Source: Dipteronia dyeriana (taxonomy: Eukaryota > Streptophyta > Magnoliopsida > Sapindales > Sapindaceae). From it: a DNA stretch of 64,000 nt. The first letter of the stretch is position 1; the number at the start of each line of letters is the position of its first letter. Where the stretch lies: contig CM065300.1 of the NCBI GenBank assembly GCA_032871835.1, positions 111,845,088 to 111,909,087 of the forward strand, written 5' to 3'. Below, one piece after another: positions 12,345 through 23,456 of this stretch. A model generated the notes under the pieces. It ran no database searches, was not told the origin of the DNA, and worked only from the letters and a program-made list of their open reading frames with translations. The translations under genes and the position numbers were made by a program.

Positions 12345-13776
12345 TCTTTATATTTCCCTTCCGTCTCACATTTCATTCTAAGAAATGTATTGATATTCTA
12401 AGGTATTGATTTTCTCTCAAAGTTTTCTTTTAAAACTTGGTCAATAGCCTTGGGTTTTCCTCTTCAATATATATTAGTGTCTTGTGATTGTTTAGATTTG
12501 AGTTTTGAACTCACTTAAAGCTAGATTGAGTTTCAATTGAAATCTAACATGTTGAGTTAGGTTTTGATTTTGCCTATGTTTTCACATGTTTGAGATTGTA
12601 TTGTGCTAGCTTTGATTCTAGGACTATTTGATGATCTTTAATTGATTGATTTTGTGAAAAATAGTTCTTCACATGTATTAGGATCTCTTTGGCCGAAATC
12701 TCACTATAATACATGTGCTTATGTTCTTGTGAGCTATTCATGTGCTTTGTTGAATCTATGAATAGGAAATATGCTCTAGAACTTTTGCTTTAATCTAAAT
12801 GACTTTGTCACATGATTTTAGCTTGTTTTTGGTTTACGTGATTTAAACTTGATTATATGATTAATTGAATATACCTTGAGTTAAAGTTTAGATTTATGCA
12901 TGTATCTAGGTTGAAATTAACTTGTCATATATTTTGTATAAACTAGATGAATTAGACATGCATTTTAACTAAACAACAATTGGTTTGTGCATTCATGCTT
13001 ATGTCTAGTGTTTTCTATAGGAAATGTTTATCATAACATCCTATGTTGCGTGCTTGTTTGCATTTTGCATTCATGATCACCTAGTTACCTTGTGAGAAAG
13101 AAGTCTTGACAATAGGTGTGAGGCCTATGTTGTTGAGCATGGAAGTCCTGGCAAGTGGTGGGAGACCTCGGAATGTTAAGCAATGAAGTCTTGCCTAGGG
13201 TCGTGAGGATCCGGACGGGTGAGCAAGTAAGTATTGGATCCGGAGGGGTGAGCGAGGAAGTCTTGACAAGAGGTGTGAGGCCCCAAAATGTTGAGCAAGA
13301 GGGTGACATATTCATGAGTAGGATAGGAGGGTAGTTTCTAGGTGAAGGGGTCACTTGAGAGATTGTACTTTTCTTATCTACTACTGGATTTTGTTTGCAG
13401 GTGGTTGCTAACCCGTGGATGTTTCCTCTTCGGAGGTTTACCACGTTATATCTTGTGTCAACTTTTCTCTATCCCTATCTCTCTTATATTTGTATTTGTT
13501 ATTTGAATACTACGGATAGAACTTTATATGTAAGTTGATTTCCTTACTATAAAATTTTTGTTATATGCTTTATGTATGTTTGTTTGTATCACAATTTATA
13601 TGCTTATATATTGATTAGTTAGCTTCAATTAATATATATATTGTGATACAATCAATTAAGAGGGACAAACATTTTTTGTTTAAAGGGGAGCCGAAAAAGG
13701 TGTCTAATCTATTAATCTCCCCCCCCCCCCATTCTAGCTTAGCTTTGAGCATTTAACCGTATTTGTATTTTCAACC
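12345..13776 (+). mobile_element. Family B LTR-like repeat, copy 3 (truncated, inverted)
   Basis: This copy is the reverse complement of about 10121-11850. It opens with CTCTTCTTTATATTTCCC, the complement of sequence near 11840. It closes with GAGCATTTAACCG before TTTGTATTTT, the complement of 10121-10145. The 43-bp units at 13100-13315 are fewer than in copy 2. A C-run at 13721-13732 replaces the complement of the CCTAGGGGGCG region. The sequence then switches abruptly to copia gag at 13777, so it is broken at that end or was the target of the next insertion. Confidence 0.7.
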
Positions 13777-14225
13777 TGGACAGGCTGTGAAAGATTACAT
13801 GATAAAAGTCATAGTGCATCTCAACATTGCTGAACTCAATGGTGCTGAGATATATAGTTAGACAAAAATTGACATGATCGTCAACTCAATGTCGAATTCC
13901 TTTGATCAGTTCAAGTTGGACTACACCTTGAATAATATGGAATACACCTTACAAGGCCTGATGCAAGATGTTCAAAGCATCGAAAAAATGCTTGTGAAAG
14001 GCAAGGGTTAAGAGATTCATGCAGTAGGTAAATTTGCTATTGTTAAGACCTGTAAGAAGGTCAAGAAACAACATAAGAAAAAGCAACTATGACATATTAA
14101 GAAGGAGACAGAGAAAGTAACCAAGATCAAAAGGAAATGTTTCCTTTGTGGTAAAAAAGGGACATTGGAAAAGAAATTGCCCAAAGTCTCAGAATAAGAA
14201 GGAAGAAGGTAATATTAATTATCTT
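13777..14225 (+). pseudogene. gag 3' part with a frameshifted zinc knuckle (family A)
   Basis: Translation starts inside gag with GQAVKDYMIKVIVHLNIAEL, matching the central capsid-like region of copia gag (compare the GTSVREYVLSMMSYFNKAEV segment of the frame at 40245-41414). It passes a stop near 13860. At 14137-14185 a CCHC-type nucleic-acid-binding knuckle is visible: CFLC is read in one frame, while the remaining H and C lie in the next frame because of a one-base change in an A-rich run. It has no initiation codon of its own, is clearly degraded and makes no functional nucleocapsid. Confidence 0.75.
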
Positions 14226-14237
14226 TAAACATGCTTT

Positions 14238-15641
14238 TTGATGGATTCTATGGATTCTTGGATCATAGACTCCGGAGCCACTAATCATGTTTGTTTTTCC
14301 TTACAGGAGTTTAAGGAAAAGAAAAGTCTTAATGTGAAAGAATTCAACTTGCGAATAGCCAATAGAGTGTTGGTGTCTGCCAGTGCAATGGGAGATATTA
14401 GAATTTCTTTAGATTCTTTATAGGCATTTAGATTTAATAGACGTTTATTATGTACCTCAATTCAAGAGAAATTTACATTCAATTTCATGTTTAAATAAAT
14501 TTTGATATTCGGTCACTTTTAATAAAGCTTTTATTATTAGTAGGAATAACAAATTTGTTTTCAAAGGTACATTGGAAACTAGTTTAGTTTATCTGTATAG
14601 CAATATCTCTCACTTGTTAGACACAGAATCAATGCAACCTAATCATAAAAGAGTAAAATTATCAAAAGATGAAACCTACCTATGGCATTTACGCCTAGGT
14701 CATATTAACCTTGATAGAATCAAAAGATTGGTTAGTAATGGACCTTTAAGTGACTTAAAGGTTGATGATCTACCAACTTATGAATCTTGTTTGGAAGGTA
14801 AGATGACCAAAAGGTCGTTCACAACCAAAGGCAAGCCACTAAATGTTTAGGAATAATACATACTGATGTTTGTGGTCTTATAAGCATTCAAGCTAGAGGT
14901 GGATATGAGTGCTTCATATTTCACTGATGATTACTCGAGATTTTGTTATGTGTATCTCATAAGTCATAAGTCGGATGCTTTTAACATGTTCAAAGCATTT
15001 AAAGCCGAAGTAGAAAATCAGCTTGAGAAACACATAAAAATCTTGAGGTCTGATAGTGGTGGAGAATATCTATCTGGTGAGTTTCAGCAATATCTTATTG
15101 ATAATGAGATAATTTCCAGTTTTTTATGCTAGGTACACCTTAACAAAATGGGGTGGAAGAAAGGAGAAATAGAACTCTTTTGGACATTGTTAGGTTTATG
15201 TTGAGTTATTCAACATTTCCAAATTCCTTTTATGGGTATGCTTTACCTACCACTATGTACATTCTAAATGATGTACCATCTAAGTCACTTCCTAAAACAT
15301 CGCATGAGTTGTGGACTGGACGAAAGCCTAGTTTACCACACTTAAGGATATTTGGATGTCCTGTGCACGTGTTAAAAGGAAAGATAGAAAATATGGAGTC
15401 CCGTTCAGAAACATGTATATTTGTAGGGTATCCTAGAGGAACCAAAGGATATTATTTCTATAGTCCTTCAGATCTTAAAGTATTTGTTTCGACAAATGCT
15501 ATATTTCTGGAAGAGGACTATATGGATAATTTTATGCCTAAAAGTAGAATTGTCCTGAATGACATTTTAGGAGATACAATTCCACAAGAGGTTTCACAAC
15601 CTAGCCCACTTGTAAGTTTGGCACCAACACAAGATCAATAA
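14238..15641 (+). pseudogene. Protease, pre-integrase and integrase region of family A pol
   Basis: At 14238-14423 the frame reads SWIIDSGATNHVC, the aspartic protease active-site block (DSGA). At 14572-14850 the pre-integrase zinc domain shows WHLRLGHINL followed by CLEGKMTKRSF. The integrase core then follows in pieces: the HTDVCG motif near 14860, ILRSDSGGEY near 15045, and EERRNRTLL at 15153. Together these carry the three acidic catalytic positions (D, D, E). Stops after 14423, 14850 and 15132 split the polyprotein. The 162-codon frame 15153-15641 ends in the variable C-terminal part of integrase. The domains are well recognisable but the gene is inactive. Confidence 0.85.
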
Positions 15642-17313
15642 CCTACCATTCCTCATCGTAGTGGGAGGGTTAGTAAACAACCCAAGAGGTACATCGGTAT
15701 AGGAGAATAAGTAGAGAATCTCCCAGACGATGATGATCAATACACGTACAAGAAAGCCATGAAAGATGTTGACTGTCGCCATTTGCAAAAGGCAATGCAA
15801 TTCAAAATTAAACCTATGATAAAAAATAATGTTTGGTCTCTTGTGGACTTGCCCAAAAGGATAAAACCCATCGGGTGCAAGTGGGTATACAAGAGGAAAA
15901 GATCAACGGATGGAAAAGTGGAAACCTTCAAAGCTAGATTGGTAGCTAAAGGTTACACATAGAAAGAACGTATCAATTATGAGGAAACCTTCTCTATTGT
16001 GGCCATGCTTGAATCCACTAGGATACTCTTATTCATTATGGCATCTCTAGACCTAGACATTTGGCAAATGGATGTTAAGACAGCTTTCCTTAATGGAAGT
16101 CTTGACGAAAGCATCTATATGATGCAACCATAAGGATTCATTGAAAAAAGTTAAGAGGAAAAGGTACGCAAGTTGCAAATATCCATATATGGATTGAAGC
16201 AAGCATCCAGATCCTAGAACATAAGGTTCAATCAAGTTGTTAAATGTTTTGGATATATTCAAAACCATGACGAACCCTGTGTATACAAAAGGATTAAAGG
16301 CGACAAATTATTTTTCCTAGTTCTTTTCGTTGATGATATACTACTCATCAGAAACGATGAATGTGTATTGACATCAGTAAAAAAATGGATAGGAAAACAA
16401 TTTGATATGAAGGACTTAGGATAAGCAACTTATATTCTTGGTATCTAAGTCATAAGGGATATAAAGAATATAACGATTGCATTTTCCTAAGCTTCATACA
16501 TAGATAAAATCTTGTCTAGGTTTTCCATACAAGATTCCAAGAGAGGTATGTTACCTTTCAGACTTGGAATCAAACTTTCTAAGGAACAAGTTACTAAGAA
16601 TGAACATGAAGAGCAATTAATGAGTAGAGTTCCATATACCTCAGCAATTGGGAGTCTCATGTATACAATGCTCTGTACTAGACCAGATATTTGTTTTGTT
16701 GTTGGCATAGTTAATAGGTTTCAATCGAAACCTGGTCATGTTCACTGAACGACAGTCAAGCATATTTTCAAGTATCTTAGGAGAACGAGAGATTATATGC
16801 TTGTATACTCTGGAGAAGATTTAATTCCTGTTGGGTATACATATTCTGATTTCCAATCTGATTCTGACTTCAGAAGATCAACATCAGGATCTGTGTTTAC
16901 ACTTAGAGGAGGGGCAGTCATATGGAGAAGTATCAAGCAATCTTGTATTGCTGACTCCACAATGGAAGCCAAGTATATAGCTGCATGCGAGGCTGCTAAA
17001 GAGGTTGTATTGCTTTGTCAATTCTTGATTGACTTGGAAGTGGTTTCAGATATGAATAAGCAGATCACTATCTATTGTGACAATAGTGGAGCAGTGGCTA
17101 ATTCGAGATAACCAAAAAGTCATAAGAGAGGGAAACACATTCAAAGAAAGTATCACATTTTAAGGGAAATTATGCATAGGGGAGACGTGACGATAACCAA
17201 GATCGCGTCAGTAGAAAATCTAGTAGATCCCTTCACAAAGGCTCTTCCACAAAAGAGTTTTGATAGGCACCTGGAGAATATGGGGATAAGAGATGTGACA
17301 CATTTACTATAGA
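15642..17313 (+). pseudogene. Reverse transcriptase and RNase H region of family A pol
   Basis: The RT block opens at 15759-15962 with KPIGCKWVYKRKRSTDGKVE followed by TFKARLVAKGYT, the typical start of copia RT. The catalytic motif appears as FVDD near 16330 in LFVDDILLI (YVDD is usual). RNase H sequence at 16797-17111 includes [29 protein letters not shown] and [10 protein letters not shown], and the polyprotein C-terminus ends near 17313 before the polypurine tract. Stops near 15710, 15961, 16132, 16425 and 16746 break the frame. This enzyme would copy element RNA to cDNA. In this copy it cannot be made. Confidence 0.85.
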
Positions 17314-17326
17314 GAAAGTGTGAGAT
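17314..17326 (+). promoter_or_regulatory. Polypurine tract of the plus-strand family A element
   Basis: The purine-rich sequence GAAAGTGTGAGAT lies immediately before the TGTTGGG start of the 3' LTR. This is the expected site and composition for plus-strand priming, and it fixes the left edge of the LTR at 17327. Confidence 0.7.
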
Positions 17327-19616
17327 TGTTGGGTTTATGCTCGATAGCAAGAGTAAAAAATATATTTGACAATCTTTTCATATTAATAAAATGATTTCTA
17401 GTTTAACAAATCTTATCGCATTTATAGTTTAATTATTATAATTGTTAAAAGTAAATAATCATAAGGTCAAAAGATTACGAGAAAAGAAAAATTGTTTTAC
17501 ATCAGGATATATATGAGATAGACACAATTCTTTAATTAGTCTTGAATAATATTCATAACTTAAGATAAAGGTTAGGCGCATTTATATTGTCAAAGTTGTA
17601 GATTATTTTGCTAGCATTTGAGTGGGATAAAATGTGTTATGATGAGACTAAAATCATCAAAGTTTGGTGTCTTTGGGCATAAGAATCTTGTGCACTGGGT
17701 GCATTGAATAGGATCACAGTGAAATACCTTTTCCAGAACCGTCAATGGATAAAAGTGTTCACTTGAAGACAATCGGAGAGTCTATCTCAATCCTGACATA
17801 AATGATGGACTTATGGTTGCAAGTGTTATCAATTGAGCTATCAATGAGTACGATTATATAGCATAATCTATCCTCGATAGTTTGGTGGTATTCTTTTGTT
17901 AATAGATAGAGGACTTCATTTATAGATTTGGACATCGTGGCTCCACTTCTTAAATGAGAGTAGAATATCATCATATGGATGTTTTGAGGTATTGGATATT
18001 AAATCTTAATGTTAAGTTTTCAATAATGTCTATTGAAACATGGCTTCTGGACAAGTCAAAATAAACAAGTTCAAATGTGGTCATATGAGTAAATATGGTA
18101 ACTTGGAGAGATATAGGCGGTCTATGAGCTATTGGCTATGATTACTGATATTCTTCACGAGAATACACTATCTCCATTAAGTTTTTCTAGGGTATGAATG
18201 AGGAATATTAATTTATTCTATCTTTATTTAAGAGTTCAATTTTAGTTCTTTAGTGGAATGAACTAAAATTAATAGATCAGACATAAGTGAATCATTTGTT
18301 GAATGTGATTAGGTTATGTCTGTTGGAGCTCAAATTTAGATAGCTCGCCAAGATCCCCAATCCACATGAACTTGCATGGATCACTTGATATATTCTACCG
18401 GACCAATTTATGAGACCATCTAGAATTGTATTAAGGCATGTGGACTTGTTTCTTTTTAGTAAGAATGGGTCTAGTTCACATGTGGACTTTTTATTAAAGT
18501 CCAATGGATTTAGTAAAAAAGAAAAAATAATATATTGGCCCATGTATAGGCTTGGGCAGCTAGGGCTTGTAAATTAGCTTAATATATTGTTTTTTGTTTT
18601 ATTATTTAATTAAATAGAAATTAATTAATTAATTGTTAAACTAAAAGTCAAAATCTTTTTCCTAGTTGGAAAAGGTCTTCTAGAGTCATATATTGTTGGT
18701 AATATGATAAGTAAAAAATACTATATTTGATAAGTACATAAATAATAGGAATTTATTTATCTAGTCAAATTATGAAGTATTTGATTTTGATTAAAAGTCT
18801 AGTTGACAATTTGTCAAATTATGAAGTTTTAATATAGTCACAATTTAATTATATTCATTAATTGGGTATTGAATAAATAGACTATTTGAGTTGGATAAGG
18901 AGTCTTAGTGTGGAAAAAAAATGTTTTTGAAAAGGATTCTTTTTCACCAAGTAAATTCACCTAGAGATAGGATTCTTGTCTACCAAGCAAATCCTCTCAT
19001 AGGTTTAATTTGGCCAAAGTATTATTTTTACTAGAGAAAATTCGGCCAAGGCAAGATTTCTAAGAGTAAAAATTCGGCCAAGAGAGAATTTTGAGTGTAG
19101 AGAATCTGGTTCTTGCTCTAGATAAATTCTTCCAACTCTAAAGATAGGTGCGTGAAAATTTGGCAAAGAGGAAAAGGAAGAAAGAACATTTTGTTTTTGA
19201 TAGTACACTAGTAGCCTTTACATCAAAAGATTTTATGTACAACATCGAATCAAGGCTCAACGAGTTTCAATCAAATTGATTGATAATTCACAAGTGACCT
19301 AACGTTCTTTGTTTTTCTTCTTGGAGGATTATTGTAACTAACAGAAGAAAGAGATTTTGTTTGTTTCTATCCTCAGGTATACAACTTAAAGAAAGGGAGC
19401 CAACACTCCTAAGTGATTCACATTCGTGATTGGATTGGAAGATCTTACGGATTCAAATCGATGCTAGTTCAATCGTCATGAGAAAAAGGTACGATACTTT
19501 TAATATACGTTGATTAATCTAGGGTTAAGGTTCTTTCTTTTAAAGGGAAAATTTTTAAAATATATCAAACCCTAATTTTACGTTACCGCCGCATTTTGAA
19601 TCGATTTTTCCCTACA
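17327..19616 (+). mobile_element. 3' LTR of the plus-strand family A element
   Basis: The 2290-bp LTR starts TGTTGGGTTTATGCTC after the polypurine tract and ends TTTTTCCCTACA, with TG...CA ends. It matches the minus-strand LTR at 2702-5112 across its length. Transcription signals are not evident beyond A+T-rich stretches near 18580-18640. With the 5' LTR missing, no target duplication can be tested. Confidence 0.88.
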
Positions 19617-19875
19617 CTACATTCTCTATTTTCTTGTGATTCCATTTTGGTTGCATGTGCATGTCACTTAGATCATTGCCTTGTAAGAGGTTGAAGTCTC
19701 TTGTTAGAGTGAGTGAAGCTTTAACTTAAGCAAGGAGTCGTAGCTAGAGTCAAGAGGACTCGGATAGCTAAGCAAGAAGACTTGGCTAGTATTATGAAAA
19801 TCGGTATAGACAAGCAAGGAATCTTTCTAGAGGCAAGAGGGCCTCAGATAGAAAGTTGCTTCTTAATGGTGTGTT
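19617..19875 (+). mobile_element. Family B LTR fragment, left part
   Basis: This plus-orientation family B sequence includes the 43-bp tandem unit (AAGCAAGGAGTCGTAGCTAG, CAAGAGG) at 19690-19860. It is interrupted at 19876 by a family C insertion and resumes at about 22020. Confidence 0.6.
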
Positions 19876-22019
19876 TGTGACGGGGACACGTCGTTGCAGT
19901 GTCGTCAAATATGAACATCTAAGTTCGATCTCGCAAGGGCGCAAGTCACAGAGACTAGCACAGCAGCAAGCAAGGGATCGATCCACAGGGAGGTGGGATT
20001 CACCGACCGTCTCTAATTCTAGCTATTATTACAACACTCCAAGCAGACTCGTGTGTTGAAAAATGAATAATAATATAACTAAATAACTTATATAAATGAT
20101 ATATACAATGATAGATGGAATGGAGATATGCATGAAATGTGGTTACACTAGGGAAACGTTTCAACCGTGACAATCCTCCTAATTACGTTCTAGACTCACC
20201 TAATCCTCAAATGTGCAAGTATACATAGGCTCGTATCCCCTTAATTAATCTCTAATCTCTCTCGATGTCTTAGAGATGGTATTCATATATACCCAAAATC
20301 TCTCTCGAGCAATCCGAACAATATATATGAACCCATTAAGCACGTGAAATACAAATCGAACCCTATACGCTAGCCTAGTGGTTCTAGCACTTTCTAGTCA
20401 AGCATAATGAATGTTTATCTAAGCATTGTCAAACGCGTCTCCTCTCGGTACATAGCATTTAACTATGGATCAATTTCAAAGTGATCAATTAAGCAAAGGC
20501 TTTAAGCACTCAAAACATCCATATAACAACACAAGCACAAAAGAAATGTCGGTGGTCATTACTTCTAGGTCAAAGATTCGGTTTCGTCAACTTCCTAGGA
20601 TGGCTAAACATGGGAAACAAGTTTACCTAACAACTACCTGCAACAATGTGATTGTTATAACATTAAGAACATCCAATTTAGATTAAAGGTTCATCCTCTT
20701 GATTAGGGAATTTTCCCACAATCAATTCATCACCCAATCCTGTCACGTGGATGGATAATCGTGTCTTAATACAAAGACCCATTAAGAACAAAGATATGAA
20801 CCAAGGTCAATTCAGCAACTGAAAGCCTGAACTGAAACCTTTTCTACTCTTTGGGGCTAAAATCCCTATTACTCAAATTACTCAATACATGGAATTTCAA
20901 GTCATCCATCAATCAATCAACAATCATGGATATCTAATTTCTACTCTAAATTACAACTACTCCTAAAGCCAATCATGGACACATATTGATTTCTAACAAT
21001 TCATACACATACATATCATATTAAGAGCATACAAACACATATATCAAAGAGCAAAACAAAACCCAAATGAATTTAAGAACAATCAATACATTTATTACAC
21101 AAGTGTAGGTTTACAATATCCCCAAATTGGTGGAATACATCAAAGACAACAAGAAATACAAAGAAATGAGCAAATAAGAGCAAACCCTTGAAGACAAGTC
21201 CTCCAAAGATGCTCATAACCTTCCTAGCTCGGATTTGGCTCCTAATTCCTTTATAATATACTCTAAGATGGATGGAGGAAGTGTATAGTGGTGAGGTGGA
21301 GGTGTATGGTGAGCTCCCATTGAGGAAAAACCTCCATGAGAGCAAGAGGTGAAAGAAAATGGAAAAAAATGGAAGAGAGAAGAGGCATGAGTGGGGAAAA
21401 GAGGGGAAGAGTGGGGAAGAGAGGTCCCAAGAATGAGGAGAAAAGGGGGTATTTATATTGTGGGAGGTTAGGGCAAGACTTTTGGGTGAAAAGACAAGAA
21501 TACCCCTATGAAAATGGCTGAAAAATGCATTTCTGCCAAGATGTACGGTACAATGTGCTGTATGCATCAACACAGCGAACCACACATCACATTTTAGAGG
21601 TTGCTGCCCTTCTATGCAGTACAAAACGCGGTTTGCAAATTGGTCTCGCGCGGTTGCTTACTGCACTTCTCTACGCACCATTAAGAAAATGGTCATAACT
21701 TTCTCTAGAAACCTCAGAATCGTAATCTGTAAAGTGTGTTGGAACGAAAACCTCCGGGGATTTCCGAAAAGATGTTATGGGTAATGGATTTCGATCGGAG
21801 GAGAGATATATGACCTTACAAAGTTGGGGTGTATGTACAAGTTATTCCAAATTCTGCCCTTTAACTTCCAAAACTCTTCAATTAAGATCAAATACCTTCC
21901 GTAGGGAACATGTACCTACACAAGGCTCAAAAACACATCAAATACAAAAATATACTTGAAAACAAGAATAAAAGCTAGGTAATGGGGACCTCAAATAGGT
22001 ATATTAATCGTTCTGATCA
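19876..22019 (-). mobile_element. Family C LTR-like insertion, minus orientation
   Basis: About 2.1 kb interrupts a family B LTR. In plus-strand reading it begins TGTGACGGGG and ends CTGATCA, so the ends could be TG...CA. On the minus strand its start (TACCTATTTGAGGTCCCCAT and onward) and the segment near 21700 (TTTACAGATTACGATTCTGA and onward) match the arrangement of the solo LTR at 23457-25221, which reads ACTTTACGGATCGTAATTCT. Near 19975 it has ATCCACAGGGAGG, a phrase common near the ends of plant Ty3/gypsy LTRs. A 183-codon minus-strand frame at 21073-21624 has low complexity and no motifs, so I do not call a gene. No clear target duplication was seen. Confidence 0.5.
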
Positions 22020-22410
22020 ATTCATCATATCTTGGATTGGAAGTAGGCAACATGATTCACATACCCGAGGGTATAGTAAGAGGTGATAGCTTGGAGAGCT
22101 AATCATTTGTTGGCTGCTTATGAGTGTGTAACTCTTACTCAAAATAGTGGATTACAGTTTGCTAGTGGTTGTGGTATCATCCCGTGGATGTTTCTTCTTT
22201 TGAGGTTTACCACGTAAATATCCTTTGTATTGATCTTAGCAATTTTAATTTCTTTATTCACCTGTGTTTGTATCACTTTAACACTTGATATATTGTCTTT
22301 ATTATTGATTTGTTGAAGTGATCGTCTTGTGAGTTTTTTTAAGTGGACTTAAAATTGCTTGTGTTTTAAAGAAGATTAAAAATTTGAGCCTATTCACCCC
22401 TTTCTAGGTA
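22020..22410 (+). mobile_element. Family B LTR fragment, right part
   Basis: The family B LTR resumes with CCGTGGATGTTTCTTCTTTTG, the counterpart of 13410-13440. It closes with GCCTATTCACCCCTTTCTAGG, the complement of the GGGTGAATAGG start of copy 1. Together with 19617-19875 it is one LTR fragment split by the family C insertion. Confidence 0.65.
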
Positions 22411-22436
22411 TATTTATACAATAAAGACTAGGGAGT

Positions 22437-23456
22437 TTCAGAAAAGGAAGAAACCTTCAAAGCAAGGCTCGTGGAGAAGGGTTACACCCAAAAGGAAAGG
22501 GTCGATTATGAAGAGACCCTCTCGGTAATAGTTATATTTAAGTCTATTCAGATTCTCTTATCCATTGCTGCCAATTTCTAATATGAAAGTTGGCTAATGG
22601 ACCTCAAGACTGCTTTTCTGAATGGCAATCTTGATGAAATTATCTATATGATGTAACTAAAGGGATTCTTGTCCCATGATCTAGAGTAAAAAGTTTTGCA
22701 AGCTGCACATTTCCATTTATAGACTGAAACAATCATTTAGATCATGGAACATTATGATTGATAATGCTATCAAAACCTATGGTTTTGAGCAAAATATCGA
22801 TGAGCCTTGTGTTTACAAACGAATCATTAGTAAGAAGATATTTTTCTTAGTCCTATACGTAGATGATATCCTACTCATTGGGAATGGTGTAGGAGTGTTA
22901 TCGAAGTAAAGAGTTGGCTAGCAAGCCAATTCTAAATGAAAGACTTGGGAGTTGCGATTTATATTCTTGGGATCCAATTAATAAGGGATTATAAGAACAA
23001 ACTCTTGGAATTGTCTAAAGCATTGTATATCGACAAGATTCTTATGCAATTCTCGATGCAGAACTCTTAGATAGGTTATTTACCTTCAAGACATGGAGTT
23101 CACATGTCTAAGAAACAGTCTCCTAAGACACCTCAAGAGGATGAGTATATGAGACAAGTTCCTTATGCATCAGCAGTAGGTAGCCTTATGTATGCTATGT
23201 TATGCTTGAGACCAGAAATCTGCTTTGCAATGGGAGTAGCCACCAGGTTTCAATCCAAGATCATTGGATTGTGGTAAAGACTATTCTTAAGTATCTTCAG
23301 AGAACGCTAAACTATATACTCATACATTCAGGACAGGATATGATCCTGTTAGGATATAGAGATTTTGATTTTCAGTCAGACAAGGATTATAGGAAATACA
23401 AGTCTGGGTCAGTATTCACCCTTGGTGGTGGAGCCATAGTTTGTAGGAGTGTCAAG
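22437..23456 (+). pseudogene. Copia RT fragment, family D-like, left of a solo-LTR insertion
   Basis: The translation gives ETFKARLVEKGYTQKERVDY, then LKTAFLNGNLDE and, near 22855, the catalytic YVDD region (VLYVDDILLIG). It ends in RNase H at GSVFTLGGGAIVCRSVK. These are the successive blocks of copia reverse transcriptase and the start of RNase H. Stops near 22578, 22655, 22688 and 22722 and frameshifts break the frame. The sequence follows family D pol (compare 35,000-35,800 on the minus strand). The RNase H reading is cut at 23456 and resumes at 25222. The left edge abuts a family B LTR, so the 5' half of the element is missing. Confidence 0.85.

Larger units (their letters stand above)
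13777..19616 (+). mobile_element. 5'-truncated Ty1/copia element, family A, plus strand
   Basis: This is a partial copia retrotransposon with the domain order gag, protease, integrase, reverse transcriptase, RNase H, then a 2290-bp 3' LTR. That order (integrase before RT) defines Ty1/copia. The 5' LTR, PBS, leader and about the first third of gag are missing, and the left edge abuts a family B LTR. Many stops and frameshifts make it non-autonomous. Its LTR serves as the reference for LTR-A sequences at 2702, 6770, 55959 and 61858. Family B sequence lies on both sides, which fits integration or rearrangement within a family B array. Confidence 0.9.

Noticed and set aside
21073..21624. 183-codon minus-strand frame
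   Set aside because: It lies in a family C LTR-like insertion, is rich in Phe, Ser and His with no motif, and a plus-strand frame also runs through it. Likely chance.
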